From: Trifolium pratense | Taxonomy: Eukaryota; Streptophyta; Magnoliopsida; Fabales; Fabaceae | Direction: 5' to 3' | DNA length: 64,000 nt | NCBI RefSeq assembly: GCF_020283565.1 | Contig: NC_060063.1 | Span: forward strand, 6,036,563 to 6,100,562 | Part shown: piece by piece, positions 32,345-45,100 of the stretch | Layout of the letters: each line of letters begins with the position of its first letter | Numbering within the stretch: the first letter of the stretch is position 1 | Made by a program: the position numbers and the translations under genes | Notes under the pieces: model-generated | Told to the model about the DNA's origin: nothing | Seen by the model: the letters and a program-made list of their open reading frames with translations, nothing else | Database searches by the model: none

Positions 32345-34058
32345 TACACTCACCTCCCCTAAGGTCTTCTTAAAATAACACTAACACCCCCCTCTAATTT
32401 TTAACTCAACACTAACCTCCCGTATACTTTAATTAAAGTGACACATACCTCCCCCCAACTTAACACTGTTAATTCTCAGTTTTTTTTACGGTACCGTTAA
32501 TTCTCAGTTAATTGTTCACTTCACCACTTTTTCTTTCTCCTGTGTGTGACAAAAAAATTAACTCTTTAACTTTCACCCTCCCTCTCAAATGCAACTTGGA
32601 CGAATTTCTATTTGCTCATGAACTTATTGCTGCGAACTGAAATTTCTTCCATGGAAATGCTAGAGTCCAATTAGATATAGATAAAAGTAATTCCAATTCA
32701 TTTGATACCAATAAGAAAGAAATCTGCCCCAATTTTTCTGCTTATATCTATCCTCCCACATCTTATAGACTTACAGAGAATCCCCAAAAAAATGTTCACT
32801 CTTCTCAATTTTCAATTGATTTTGACTTTCTTGACTCACGACTTCTTCCAATTTAGATTTGGTTGATACTCGGCGTTTCTTTCAACGGTTTCATCTCCAA
32901 TTAATTATTCTTCATTGTCACTACCTATATGCTGCCGTCATAATTGGAATATTGAACTTTAAATAGAATTTCGATGTTGTTTATGAATTTATTGCTCCAA
33001 CAATTCCTCAAAACGAATTGCTCCGAAGGTTAATTGCAATTTGAGAAAATAAAAAGATCCAATTTGAGATGGTGAGAGAAAGGGCAAGAGTTAATTAACT
33101 CATAAAACTAATGGTGTTAATCAGAGGGAGGTTAGTGTTGAGTTAAAAATTAGAGGGGGTGTTAGTGTTATTTAAGAAGACCTCCGGGGAGGTGAGTGTA
33201 GTTTCCCCTAATAATAATCATCTAGAATTCTATAATTATTATTTAAAATAATAACTAAATAAGTAAATTTAATTTAGATATAAAATAGTATGCAGTTGTT
33301 TAAAAATGAAACCAAATAAAAAAGGATATAGATTATCGACGTAGCTCCGTCGCTGTATGTTAGTTGCTAGAAAGAAATCACTTATTGGAAAGTAAATGTT
33401 GAATTAGATAAATGGATATAAATGTTGAATTTACATTGATGAGATTAAGAGAGATGGAGAGTGTTTGGTGCTTTGACAGTTCTAAATTCTACTCACTTCA
33501 TCAGTTTTTGTAAGATGTCATCCTGTATACTGTTTGATTTCGTATAGTTATACACTAGGGGAAGCTCATAGTGATCTTAACTAGTATCCTGAAGTTGCAT
33601 AATTAGTACTTTTTTCGTATCTTCTAATCCGGGAACAGTTTAATTAGTTGTTCCCGACTTCTTGATTTATAAGGTGTTTTTTGTTAATGGAACAATTTCT
33701 TCTATTTCCATGTTCCAGACTTGCTATGTGAGATAAGGTTGTTTCTTTGTTCTTAGTTTCTAATGCCTCTGTATTCTTGATTTTTCCATGTTCTTTGGTT
33801 TATTTATTTATTTTTGCTGTGTATGTCATCCTCCGTATAGCCATTTTTTGATCCTTTTTAATATCTATCAAACGCATTATTATTTGGATTTGGATAATAA
33901 ACATTAGAAGCTGATTGCCTTTTTTTAACAATGGATTTCCATGATTTTGATTATGCCCTTTTATTTAATTCTATGCTTCAAATCTCTTATTTGTTTGATA
34001 TCCATTTCGTGTGAATTATAGGAGGATCCCTGATATGTAAAACTTGTCACAAAGCAGT

Positions 34059-37000
34059 ATGGGAAACAATGCGTTTGATGGACAAGAATTGTCGGAGAAG
34101 TTGCGGAAGCTCAACAACTCACAACAAAGCATTGAATGTATCCAAAATTTCCTCCTCTTAATTTGTTTGGGTTGTTTTATTTACAATATTCATTTTGTTA
34201 TCTCTGCTTTATCAAGCTTCAGTATATATATATTATGGCAATGAAACCTTACATGAAGCTATTGACTATGTTCATTCTAATATGTGGGATTAATGTCATG
34301 TTACGTACCTTATTAATTTCATTAATAGTTTTTCAAGCTGTACCCTTATTTTCTAATGAAAGAATGCTTTTCTTTACTATCTTTGAAAAAATTTCTAATA
34401 AATTTTGAACTTAGTTTGGGCATTCAATTTGCATTTTGTACTGTGATAATGCAAAAGAATATTTTTTTACTGTCAATTCGCTTGCCCACATATTACTCAC
34501 TAAATGTTGTTGCAGAAAGCAAACACCATTACTTATTTGAAACTACCTGTGCACGTTTACTCGACAGTGCACAAATTAAAACTTTGTGATGACATTGTGC
34601 TTATTGTTGGTTTTGATAAATGGAATGCCAACTTCTTTGAACAATAAAGTACCTTATTTCATGTTATTTTCCGAGGATCAACTTTTCATTATTCCTCCTA
34701 GACTCCAAGTGTCTTTGATTCTACTTGTTTTGTTCACAATCTAACACCAGTGTTTTATAAGATTTTGGCTTGTGCCATCAAGTGCATTTTTCGTAGCTAT
34801 TCTCGAGCCAAAAAACCATACATATGTTATTCCCCTTCAATTAATCCCTTCTACATATATTCTGATATCACATGTTTTTAGGATAGCTCTTTTCTGTATT
34901 TCTTTGGTGACATTAGAGGTTGTTTCCTAGGCATTACTTGTTCCTTATTCAGTTCCATTTGTCAGAGTGATTTGTCACCTTTGGATATGTCAAAGTCCCC
35001 TATTCCTTTTATACCTTCTACTCCACGTCGTATTATTATGTATCGCGGTCATTCTCATTATGCACCAATGAAGGAACTTGTTTTGTCTCTTGTCTGAACC
35101 TACTTTGGCCCCATCTGAGTCACTGATTGACCTGTTTATACTTATACTTTTCGCAAAGGCACACATACTATTCATAATCCTCATCCCATTTATCATTTAT
35201 AGTTAGTTTCTTGACCTGTCAGCATTTTCTTTTGTCTACTGCTTCTGCTACCCATCTAAAAAGCTCTTTCAAAAGCAGTTGGGCCTCAATTTTTGACTAA
35301 TTTGCAATTTGGTCATGTCTTTTATCTCAAATGCAGTTTAGCCCATATTTTATTTTTTCAGTTCCTTTTCCTCCTTTATACCTACAAGACTAATTGAACC
35401 TTGTAATCTCAACAATTTTTTGTACCAGATTTATCAATTGCAGGTTCCATCCTGTAGTTTGGTAAATGGTAAGAGATCCTAATTTAGTGATTTTCCCCAT
35501 TAATCAAATAACTTTCTGACATTAATATTAGTTTTGATTTTGATATGTGATTTAGTTTTGATCATATATAGTTTTTCACATGATTTGTTCCTTCCATTTT
35601 GATTTGCATTTGATTGATGTATTTGCAAAACGTATTTCTTATAAACTTCCAATCAGCGGTATCCCGATTGTGTGTTTCTCACCGGAAGAGAGCAAAAGAT
35701 ATAGTTGAAACATGGAATAAATTGTTCAGTTCTTCCCATAAAGATCAGCGCGTCCCTTTTCTGAACTTGGCTAATGACATCTTGCAAAATAGTAGGCGGA
35801 AAGGAAATGAGTTCGTTAATGAATTCTGGAAAGTTCTTCCATCAGCTCTCAAGCGTGTTTATGCAAGTGATGAGCCGGGAAAGAAAGCAGTAATCAGACT
35901 TGTAAGTCCCATTCTCACTTGCAATAAGTCCTGTTAATCAATTGTACTATTAAAATGCTATGTGTTCATTCTTTGCTCAAGTTTGTAATAACAATATAGA
36001 GTTGTGGGTTAGGCTTGGGTTTTTTTTTTTTTTTTTTTTTTGGGTTTTATTAGAATGGACATTGAACCAAACTGCTATGGTTGAAAAAATAATGGACTTT
36101 CAGATTGTTTGATTCTTTTTTTAAATGTTTTTTGATAATGGCGCACATTACTGCTGCAGCATATATTAAGAAAAACAGAACTCTTTATGTTCTTCTAGAT
36201 GTATATGATAGGACTCGATCTCGATTACGATTAAACATTGATCAAGTAGTAAAATATAGAACAGAATAAAGTGTTATATTGAATATCTCATAGAATCAAG
36301 GTGATTCTATGGCTGAAATTACAGTAGAATTAGAATGATAAAATGCAGAAAATGTAAAGATAGGCTAGGTAGTTCGAGACACCTAGAATCTCCCAAGTAG
36401 AGTGACTACTAAAATAATTGCCTAAAAACAATGGCAGGGAACCTTCTCCTATTTAATCAATCAGATCCAGATCTATTTTCCCTTCCCTCGCCGAATAAGG
36501 AAACATTCCTATAATGGTATGATTAGTTGTATCCTTCTTCCCATGTTTCCTTTTATAAAATCTGTCATAACTATCAATACCTCCCCCTTCAAAATTCTCC
36601 TTGTCCTCAAGGAGGATCCTGAGAACTCTTTGTGCTCTTCAATTACCGGCTGCCATGAATTCTGAAAGGTATGTAGTCTCCTCCCTTTTACTAAAACCTC
36701 AACCTCAACCTCCCCTTGTTCATTCCTTCTAATTACCATGGCTTCTTCTGGCTCATCATCCAGTCGACAAACTTCATTCAAACAAGTAACTTTAGCCATA
36801 AAAGCATTGACTTTCCCTGGGTCCCATGGTCTGATCAAAACTATTGTGTAGTTGGACACCATTTCAAAACCAAACTTATAGTCTCCATTCCTTTTGTACA
36901 CTGCTATCATTTCTTTCATAAAGTGAAGGTCATACGAAACTGTCATAAATGGAACCAAGACCTTGTGTATCCATGAATCATGCCCACACTTCCAATTCAT

Positions 37001-40000
37001 CTCAATCAAAGCACTCACAAAAACATCTTCCAATATATCAAATATATTGAATATAGAAACGAGAGAAAAACTCATTTAAAACATCAAATATTGCTTTGTC
37101 TGCATTTCCCCAGAACTTGACAACCCCATAGTCATTTACTGTATCCTCCTCACAAAAAATCATGTTATTGTAACTTGATATAATTTTAGGTAAATAAGAG
37201 AAGGAAACATCCAATTCATCTCTCAAGCTTGTTGTTGTCACATATAGTTGCTCTGTTGATTCCATACTGGTGGAAAGAAAACTACATTCCCCTTCACGAA
37301 TCAAATAAGAATTATCGAAGTTAAAGCCAAGAGATGTTAGAACCCTTGCTGCAATGTCTTGAATATATGAAGGTACGCTGAAAAGTGCATCTGTTGCTAG
37401 GTTTGCCTCCATCTCAATGTTTTTATCTTCACAGTAAGCCAAACCAATTACAAAACTTAACATAATAACCACAGGCCAGTCTAAGCCAAGCTTCATAATT
37501 TCCATTCTTCTATTTTTTGATGCAAGAGCTACATGGAAAAAATTTCTCCTATTCACAATCCTTTCTCTACTCTCCTTATTAATGAACATAAGTACTTTCT
37601 CACCTCTCAGTAATGTTTCAGTGTTCGGGGACCTTTCCACTAATTCCTCAAAAATTACGAGAGCACCATGACTCATCAAAGCATTAGTTGATAGTTCACA
37701 TGGACCATTGGTGGGATTTATCATAAAATTGTAATTTTTCTTAGTAGCTGCTAACTGAGGTTTTGAAAAATGATCAAGGTTACTAACCTTTGCCATGAAC
37801 TTGAATAATAAAGAAGTTTCCTCTGCATTTATTTTAGATAATTGTTCTCTAGAAGAAAACAATTTTTTTCCAGGATGTGGAGTTGAAAAGTAATCCTTCC
37901 TTCTAAGCTTCAAATTCCCATCATCCTTCCTTATGGGCCAATTGTTTTTAAAGCCCAGTAACTTTATGCCAACCCATATTACTACTTTCTTCAAATTCAA
38001 ACAAAAATTATCTTGGGTCTGACCCACAAGGTTAAAAAATTGACCCAAGTCTCCTTGCAATTTGTAACCATGACACATAACAGATGATAAAGGGTGTCCA
38101 CTAAGTGGCACATGGGAGAGAAGATGGGATGTGTGCTGACCTGCTGAGAACACGTGTAACAACATGCTACTACTGTGCAAAATGGACTGCAAAGATTTGT
38201 ACATCTGGCCCCTTGATTTTAGGAATATATCCGATTTGCATATTTCCGACTTTGCCCCTTGGCCTCTCCTCAGATTCGCAAATTCCTTCAACCAAGGAAA
38301 GTCTTTGACGACGGCGGTCTTAACTAACGGCGTTCCGACGGCGGTTGGTGGCAATTCGTCGTCCGGTGGCTTGGGTGGTGGTATAATTGTGATATGAGAA
38401 CAATCCACATGCCTCCTTCGTAAACTCTCCTTCTTCAGCTGAGTCGGGTTTCTCAATGGTTGTTTCCATGGTGATTCGTCCATTATCTCCTTCCACATTG
38501 ATTCCTCTGATCGTGGATGTACCGAAATCCCTGGGTTCCACGTTTTGTGAATTACTCCAACCACGATGAGCAGATTCGGATCCGGTGGTTTTGCTTGCGG
38601 TGGAACCGTAGCAACTGAGTCGCAGTATGGCGGCTCTAACGTGTCCGATGGTTGCTCTGATAGCAGTCCCGACAGTTTTGGTGGTGGCTTGGTCGGTGGT
38701 TCCAGAGCAACCACTTGCTCTGTTTTCTGCATCCCAGCCATCTTTTCTGTCGCAACCTTCACAGTAGTTTCGGATACATTCACTTCTGTTTTCGGCTGGA
38801 ACTCAGATTTGTTGAGGTGAATTTCTTCTTTGCGGTCGTAGAATATATCGTTACCACCATCAGTTTGCGGTGGTTGAGATCGTGAGTCCCACGACCACGT
38901 GCTATTATCGCTCCATTCCTCTTCTTCGTCATAGTGGTGCACCCTTTCCCGTGGTCGCCCCCGACGACGTTTACAACGATTCCGTTGTTCTAGGATGAGC
39001 TCGCGAATCTGCTCCACCGTGACTGGTGGCGGTCGTGATTGTTGTTCCAGAACCAATTGACGAAGCTGCTCAACTGCAACTTCAGCTTTGCTCATCCTTT
39101 GTTCTAACGCATCAACACGTTTCTCCATTCGGTGATTGGATTTTGGGTTGTAACCAAAGCTCTGGATACCAATTGATAGGACTCGATCTCGATTACGATT
39201 AAACATTGATCAAGTAGTAAAATATAGAACAGAATAAAGTGTTATATTGAATATCTCATAGAATCAAGGTGATTCTATGGCTGAAATTACAGTAGAAATA
39301 GAATGATAAAATGCAGAAAATGTAAAGATAGGCTAGGTAGTTCGAGACACCTAGAATCTCCCAAGTAGAGTGACTACTAAAATAATTGCCTAAAAACAAT
39401 GGCAGAGAACCTTCTCCTATTTAATCAATCAGATCCAGATCTATTTTCCCTTCCCTCGCCGAATAAGGAAACATTCCTATAATGGTATGATTAGTTGTAT
39501 CCTTCTTCCCATGTTTCCTTTTATAAAATCTGTCGTAACTATCAGTATAAATCTTTCCTGATTTTATTTTTTACATTCACACTGTCCTAAATATGCTCAT
39601 TTTGGCATGGCTATGGTTATGAGTATTGAGTACTGGTATTGGTACAAGTATGTGTATGTGTACACATATGAATTTTCTAGAACAAAGTTCCACGGGTATA
39701 GGAGGATGTATATAGAAGTAAAAGAAACATAAACAGTAGAGTATTAAAATCATTATTTAAATACACATTCTGATTTGAAGAGTGAAGTAACATTTATTTC
39801 ATTTAGTAACAGATGAAATGAAACAACTTTGCTTAGCAACCTTTCGATCATCCTAACATTACTCGGTGTTGCCCTGGCTATGTTCTTCTGTTCATATTCA
39901 GCCTGTAATAAGTGTAGAAGTTCATCTCATTTAAAAATATAGAATTGTCATTTTTTTGTCCCACAAGTACATCTGAGATGGTAAAAGGTTGTGGGGACAC

Positions 40001-42071
40001 ATTTTTTTTGAACGGCTAAATTCTAAATATATATTAATAAGACTCTAAACTTGGGCACAAGATGAACCTGAAAAAGAGCAGAAAAATACACGCCTACCCC
40101 AAAAACCAAATACAAAAACAACGACTCACAGGGAAGCCAACCACCCCCTAAGCAAAACCTAAGTGTGGGGGCATTTGATGTGTTCGAACCCGCAATACCC
40201 CTCTTCTCCGTATTAGAGTATATAGAACTAGTGATACAAGTTTTTTTTTTTTTAAAACTCGTTATCCGGCCCAAGGACCGACTAATTTTGTAATCAACTG
40301 TTGCAACAGACTTGGTAAATAACATACCATATTAGAAACTCAAAGAAGATGATGAATTCATCTTCAGAAAAAGAAACTGATAGTATTCAAGTGTATTGAA
40401 TTGAAATAAATTAGTTGAGTTACAATGGTTTCCATGAAGTTAAATAACAGAGTTAGTTTCCATGTTTGTTGCAACTGTGCTGACTCAGCACAGTTTGGTT
40501 ACTGTTAGAAAAGAGAGAGAAGAGAGAAATGCATAACAGAATTGTAACTGAATCTTTCTTTGTTATTTCTGTTTCATTGAATGATTACAATAGAGAGTGA
40601 ATCTCTCTTATATACTTGTGTGTCTTATCTATTAGACTCAACACACCTTTACATTAGGCTTAAGCTATACAACTCTAGTTAACTCTAAGTTAATACAAGT
40701 GAACTATATACACTTACAGGTACAAAGTTAGTTATGCGGTTTTGCTAACTCTATAACTTGTATCACTAGTTCTATATACTATAATATACTCCACATGTTT
40801 GGATTGATGGAATGAGATGGAATGGAAAGGGATGAAATAGATTAATGTTCCATTGTTTGGATTTAAAAAATAATAATGGAATGAAATGGAATGGAATAGG
40901 ATGGAATGGATTCCATCTCATACCACCACTTACCTTCAATTTTGTTCATCGCCTTTCTAAAATATCCTAACAATGGAATGGAAGATTTATTCCATTCCGC
41001 TCCATTCCACTTCACCCTATTCCGCTCCGCTCCATTATATTCCATCAATCCAAACAGTTAGTGTGTGTAAGTTTCACCGCTACGCTCTTTAAAACCAAAG
41101 TAAAAATAAAATAGAATTGTTATTTTTGTCTTGTAAAATAATCACGACCACACAGGAAATGAACTGTCTTGTTAGTTATGTCTGGGTCTTTTTAAAATTT
41201 TGGCAATGCTGCTGCTGTTGTTCGGTTACATTTGCTCAGAGCCCATACAAGTATTACAAATATCCTAATAACGTCTACAGCTGTAGGGGAAACTCCCTTG
41301 CAAGGTTCTTTCATGCTTTCTAATATCTTAATTGTAATGATAATGGCAGTAAATCAATTTTATTCCTTTTTGAGGTGTTATCCTTATCACCATCTACTAG
41401 GGCATTATATCTTATTAGGTGTGTGTATTCTCACTTTGAATAAATGCAATTTGATTTAACATCTAACTGTTTTATCATCTCTCTTATGTTTAGATTGACA
41501 TATGGGAAACCAGAAAGGTTTTTGGTTCGCGGGCTCAGGGTCTCAAGGATGAAATAATGAGCAAGAGTTCGCTTCCATCATCTGCAAGCAATGGAAGGAA
41601 TTCAAATCCTATCAAGATATCTAAGAGGGACGGCCACTCATTGAGATTAGTAAACAACTTGCTGCACTACTGTCTGATATATGATTTCTTCACCTATTAG
41701 GTTTTGTCTTGATATATTTGATCTTGATGTATTTTGTGTCTTGGCCATCTTCATTGCAGAAACTAGCTATTGGATGTTTGCCAGAAAAAATACTATCAGC
41801 ATTGCATTCTGTGAATGAAGAACATCCTAATGAGGAAGCTGCCTTGAACAAGTGTAATGCTGCTGTTTGTCAAGTGGGTAAACTTGTAGAAGATGTTGAA
41901 AGTACATTGTCTCAAGGTAAGAGGACTAGTAAATTGAACTTATGTTTCCTGTCTTGACTGAATTATCTGATGACAGATTTTTTTCAAGTGTTGTTCTTTT
42001 GAGCCATTTTTTTATGCTAATACACCTTATGTTTCATGCTAATACACCTTCAACATTGTGTGTGTGTGGAA

Positions 42072-42115
<44 letters not shown>

Positions 42116-45100
42116 GATACTTAATTGGTTGATGCCATCTGTTTTAAATTAACAACTTTGTATTGGTCCACCTGGTTTCACATATCAGGGTTGTCTCACT
42201 GAACTTGTTAAGAAGTCCCCATGTGAGTTGGCCTGAGCATAGGTTTGTAAGTAAGAGGCGATCCTCACCTCACAAGCTGGTTTTGTAGGGTTGAGTTAGG
42301 CCCAACTTGCAATTCTAAGAGAACTTTAGATACTATATTTTGAAAGAGTATAATGAGAAAACATGAGTTATTATCTATTTTACCACATAGCTCTATTAGA
42401 AAGTAGACACACGCCGTACATGTGTCACAAACATGTATTGAATCATAAGAATGAGTGTAAAAGTTATCATCACCCCTTTTAGTATAATTATTACATGATA
42501 CAGTACAATCACAACTATTCTATTTACTCCCTCCGGACACAAATATAAGAAAAAATAATCGTTTACGCGGTGTTTAAGAAATTTAGTTAAGTGTAGTTAA
42601 TTTTCTTGATTTAATGCAAAACATGAGTTAAGTTTACTATATTGCCCTTTGAAAAGTGATTTATGCCTTGGAAATCACATAAACTTTTGAAAAGTGAAAT
42701 AATTAAATAAGGGTATATTATGAATAATAGTATTAATTAGTTTAAAAGTAGTTGACTTTTGCTTATATTTGTATCCAAAATTTGAAGTGTTTTTTTTCTT
42801 ATATTTGTGTCCGGAGGGAGTACGTTATTTCAAACTGTTAAAAGTCAGTGTGTTTTTAGTATTCCTTGACTTTGCAGCATCCTAGGCTATTTGTTAGTAT
42901 TCCTAGTCATTACACCTTCCTAGACATTTAATGTAATTATTGCAGCTTCATTATAAATAGAAGTTGTGTGATCTTTTAGACACACAGAAATTGCATAACT
43001 TTATACAAACATATTGTGATAGGCTTACATAGCTAATGGATATGCCTTGCAGACATAAGTGTAATAATATAACATTTGTTAGCAATGCCAATTATAAAAT
43101 TATTTGGCGATAATGAAAGGCTTCAAATGTGATTTGGCCATGCTTGCTTTTGAATAACGTCTGAATAATAATGTATAAAAACAATACAAAAGGATGAGTT
43201 AGAGATCCTATTGTTTGCCCGATGATTGCGGACAGTCCTTTTCTTTACAAGATATAGGAGTTGTTGATATCAATATTATTCCACCCATATTAGATCACCT
43301 GTCAGATTTCTAGATCTAAGCGTGATGTGGTGTGTTGAGAGGGCTACATCGACTAGAGATATGACCTAAGTAGTGTTTATTAAGCTTGAACAATCCTCAT
43401 TTTATAAGGCAATTTTAGTTTCATGTAGCATCAGATACATCGGATGTTGGAATTAACATGTTGTCAAGTAATTCGTTTCACACATCATTGAACCTTGACC
43501 TCTAAATTGCCAAAGGAAGAAAAAACGTACCTGATAACCGCCAATATTCCATGCAATTATTTCTCATTCAATTTGTTTTTCTCAAACCTTCCGTTGAAAA
43601 CAAACCTAAACACTTAATTAAGCTGTATATCCAAGCACTCATTGTAGAAAAGAAATTTAAAAAGAGAAAAAATGGAGAGAAAGTAAAGAGAGAGATGGTA
43701 CTGTTATGGGATGCACTAACTTGATTACTGTCTCAGGCTTTCTCAGTGTACACACTGTATACAAACAATAGTTATATAATTTGCAATAGTATTTTTCCTT
43801 GTTCAGCATGGTCCAAAATGGGGTGTTCATGGGTCTGTGTGACCCGTTCAACCCAAACCAACACAGCCTGCATTTTACTTGAACCCGTTCAAGTTCGGGT
43901 CCAATCCGAACCGACCTGTTCAAACCTGAAGTGGTTTGGTTCATGTAACGGGTTTGTGATTCTAAACCCATGAACCCCTCGAACCCAACTCGTTTAAAAA
44001 AGGCTTAATTGCACTTTTGGTCCCCTTATTTTACAAGATCCGCGATTTTGGTCCCCCTATTTTAAAATCAAACATTCTTGCCCCCCTATTTTGATTGTTT
44101 TTGCACTTTTGGTCCCCCACCCCATTTTCTAACCGGCTGGCAGGAAAAATGTTGATGTGGTAGCCATCCGAGCCAACCACCACGTTGTTGAGAAAGAGAT
44201 GTCCTCGGAGTCTCTCAAGCTCGAGCATCAGTTCCTCAGAGTCCCTTTTAAATAATTTTATTTGTTAATAAAAATAATATATTTGCTGACATGTACTTGT
44301 TCTTTGCCACATGAATGCTGCCACAAAAGTGCAAAAAAAATCAAAATAGGGGGGCATATTTGATTTTAAAATAGGGGGACCAAAAATGCAATTAAGCCTT
44401 GAAAAAAATTGTTACATTTATTTTTGATAAAATGGTCTAAAATTTGTGTTAAAATCTTAAATTTTGATACTATACTTGAAGTGTTTTATGTAAATTCAAG
44501 TGTTTAAATTTTAAACGGTAAAATTTAGTCTAAATTTTTAATTTTTCATGAAATAAAATGTCATTTATCCAGATATATATTTTGGAATTTTTTTAATAAG
44601 TTATATCTAATGACCCGTTCACCCAACCCAAACCAACCTGCTCATCTCTGGGTTGGGTCGGTTCGGGTTTGACAAAAAATACAGGTTTTACACCCAACCC
44701 AAACAAATTAAGTTTGATTGGGTCGTGTAACAAGTTTGGCCAAAACAGACCCTCAAACACCCCTAGTCCAAATAATTAGTAACATAAACTTGAAGTACTA
44801 CCTTAAATCCTTGCTATAGTTACACTTGTGACCTGATTGCACGAGATTAATCAATTTACATGTTACTTCAGGAAATCAGCCGGGATCCACATTGGTTGAT
44901 GATTTGCAACAGCAAGAAAAGGAGCTTAAACAATATACGGTGCAACTTGAAAATGGTGAGGCTGCCAGGGCTACTTTGCTTTCCCAGCTTAAAGAAGCAC
45001 TGCAGGAACAGGTGCAATCATTATTTTAAATTTGCTTATATTCAAAGAAGCAATTGATGGCTGCTTTCTAACCTCACGTTTTTTCAGGAATCAAGGCAAG

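Larger units (their letters stand above)
31355..33208. mobile_element. Mutator-type TIR element (middle level of the nest)
   Basis: The ends are ggggaaaatacact and its near complement agtgtagtttcccc. Beyond the inner insertion the arms continue as cctcccctaaggtcttctt and aataacactaacacccccc. The 9-bp TSD taataataa lies at 31346-31354 and 33209-33217. With the inner insertion removed it is about 0.87 kb and non-coding. Confidence 0.82.
31195..33355. mobile_element. hAT element (outer shell of a three-level nest)
   Basis: The TIRs are tagtgacggagcta and its complement with one or two changes, ending ctccgtcgctg. The 8-bp TSD tatgttag lies at 31187-31194 and 33356-33363. Its own sequence is only about 300 bp (31195-31345 and 33218-33355). 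The remainder is the two younger insertions. No transposase is present. Confidence 0.88.
29498..34021 (+). other. 5'-UTR intron of the CID gene, holding nested TEs
   Basis: It contains a 109-bp-spaced direct duplication (about 29740-29860 and 29915-30060, sharing gattaattgattataggtaag), a SINE (30234), a loose inverted repeat of about 280 bp (30378-30655, ends cctgttttgattgg / atccaaacatgg) and the three-deep TE nest at 31195-33355. No host gene was seen. Confidence 0.55.
36206..39544 (-). mobile_element. Complete, young LTR retrotransposon without recognisable pol
   Basis: Two 371-bp LTRs (36206-36576 and 39174-39544), both starting tgataggactcg and ending aactatca, differ at three positions by eye. 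TSD gtata lies at 36201-36205 and 39545-39549. Orientation is minus. After the 5' LTR (39174-39544) a primer-binding-like tggtatccagagc occurs, matching the initiator-Met tRNA type with one extra base. Before the 3' LTR is a polypurine tract (gaagggggagg). The interior of 2.6 kb holds two overlapping open frames and no visible protease, reverse transcriptase, RNase H or integrase. It sits in the second intron of the CID gene's coding region, in the opposite orientation. Confidence 0.93.
39550..41493 (+). other. Right part of the second CID-gene coding intron, with repeats
   Basis: Beyond the LTR element it holds a solo-LTR-like block (about 40378-40770), a 261-bp inverted repeat (40796-41056) and a 24-bp inverted pair (40217-40240 with 40757-40780). 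The stretch 40010-40330 contains gttcgaacccgc and a T run, suggesting an old retroposon end. No coding exon was seen. Confidence 0.5.
41917..44871 (+). other. CID-gene intron with homopolymer and MITEs
   Basis: It holds the G41 run (42074), an LTR-type scrap (about 42180-42330, containing gatcctcacctcacaagctg), a Stowaway MITE (42527) and an inverted-repeat element (43813-44768) interrupted by a Mutator MITE (44002). No exon was recognised. Confidence 0.65.

Noticed and set aside
38105..38820. Plus-strand frames inside the LTR retrotransposon
   Set aside because: They are antisense shadows of the long minus-strand ORF, with no separate start context or known domain.
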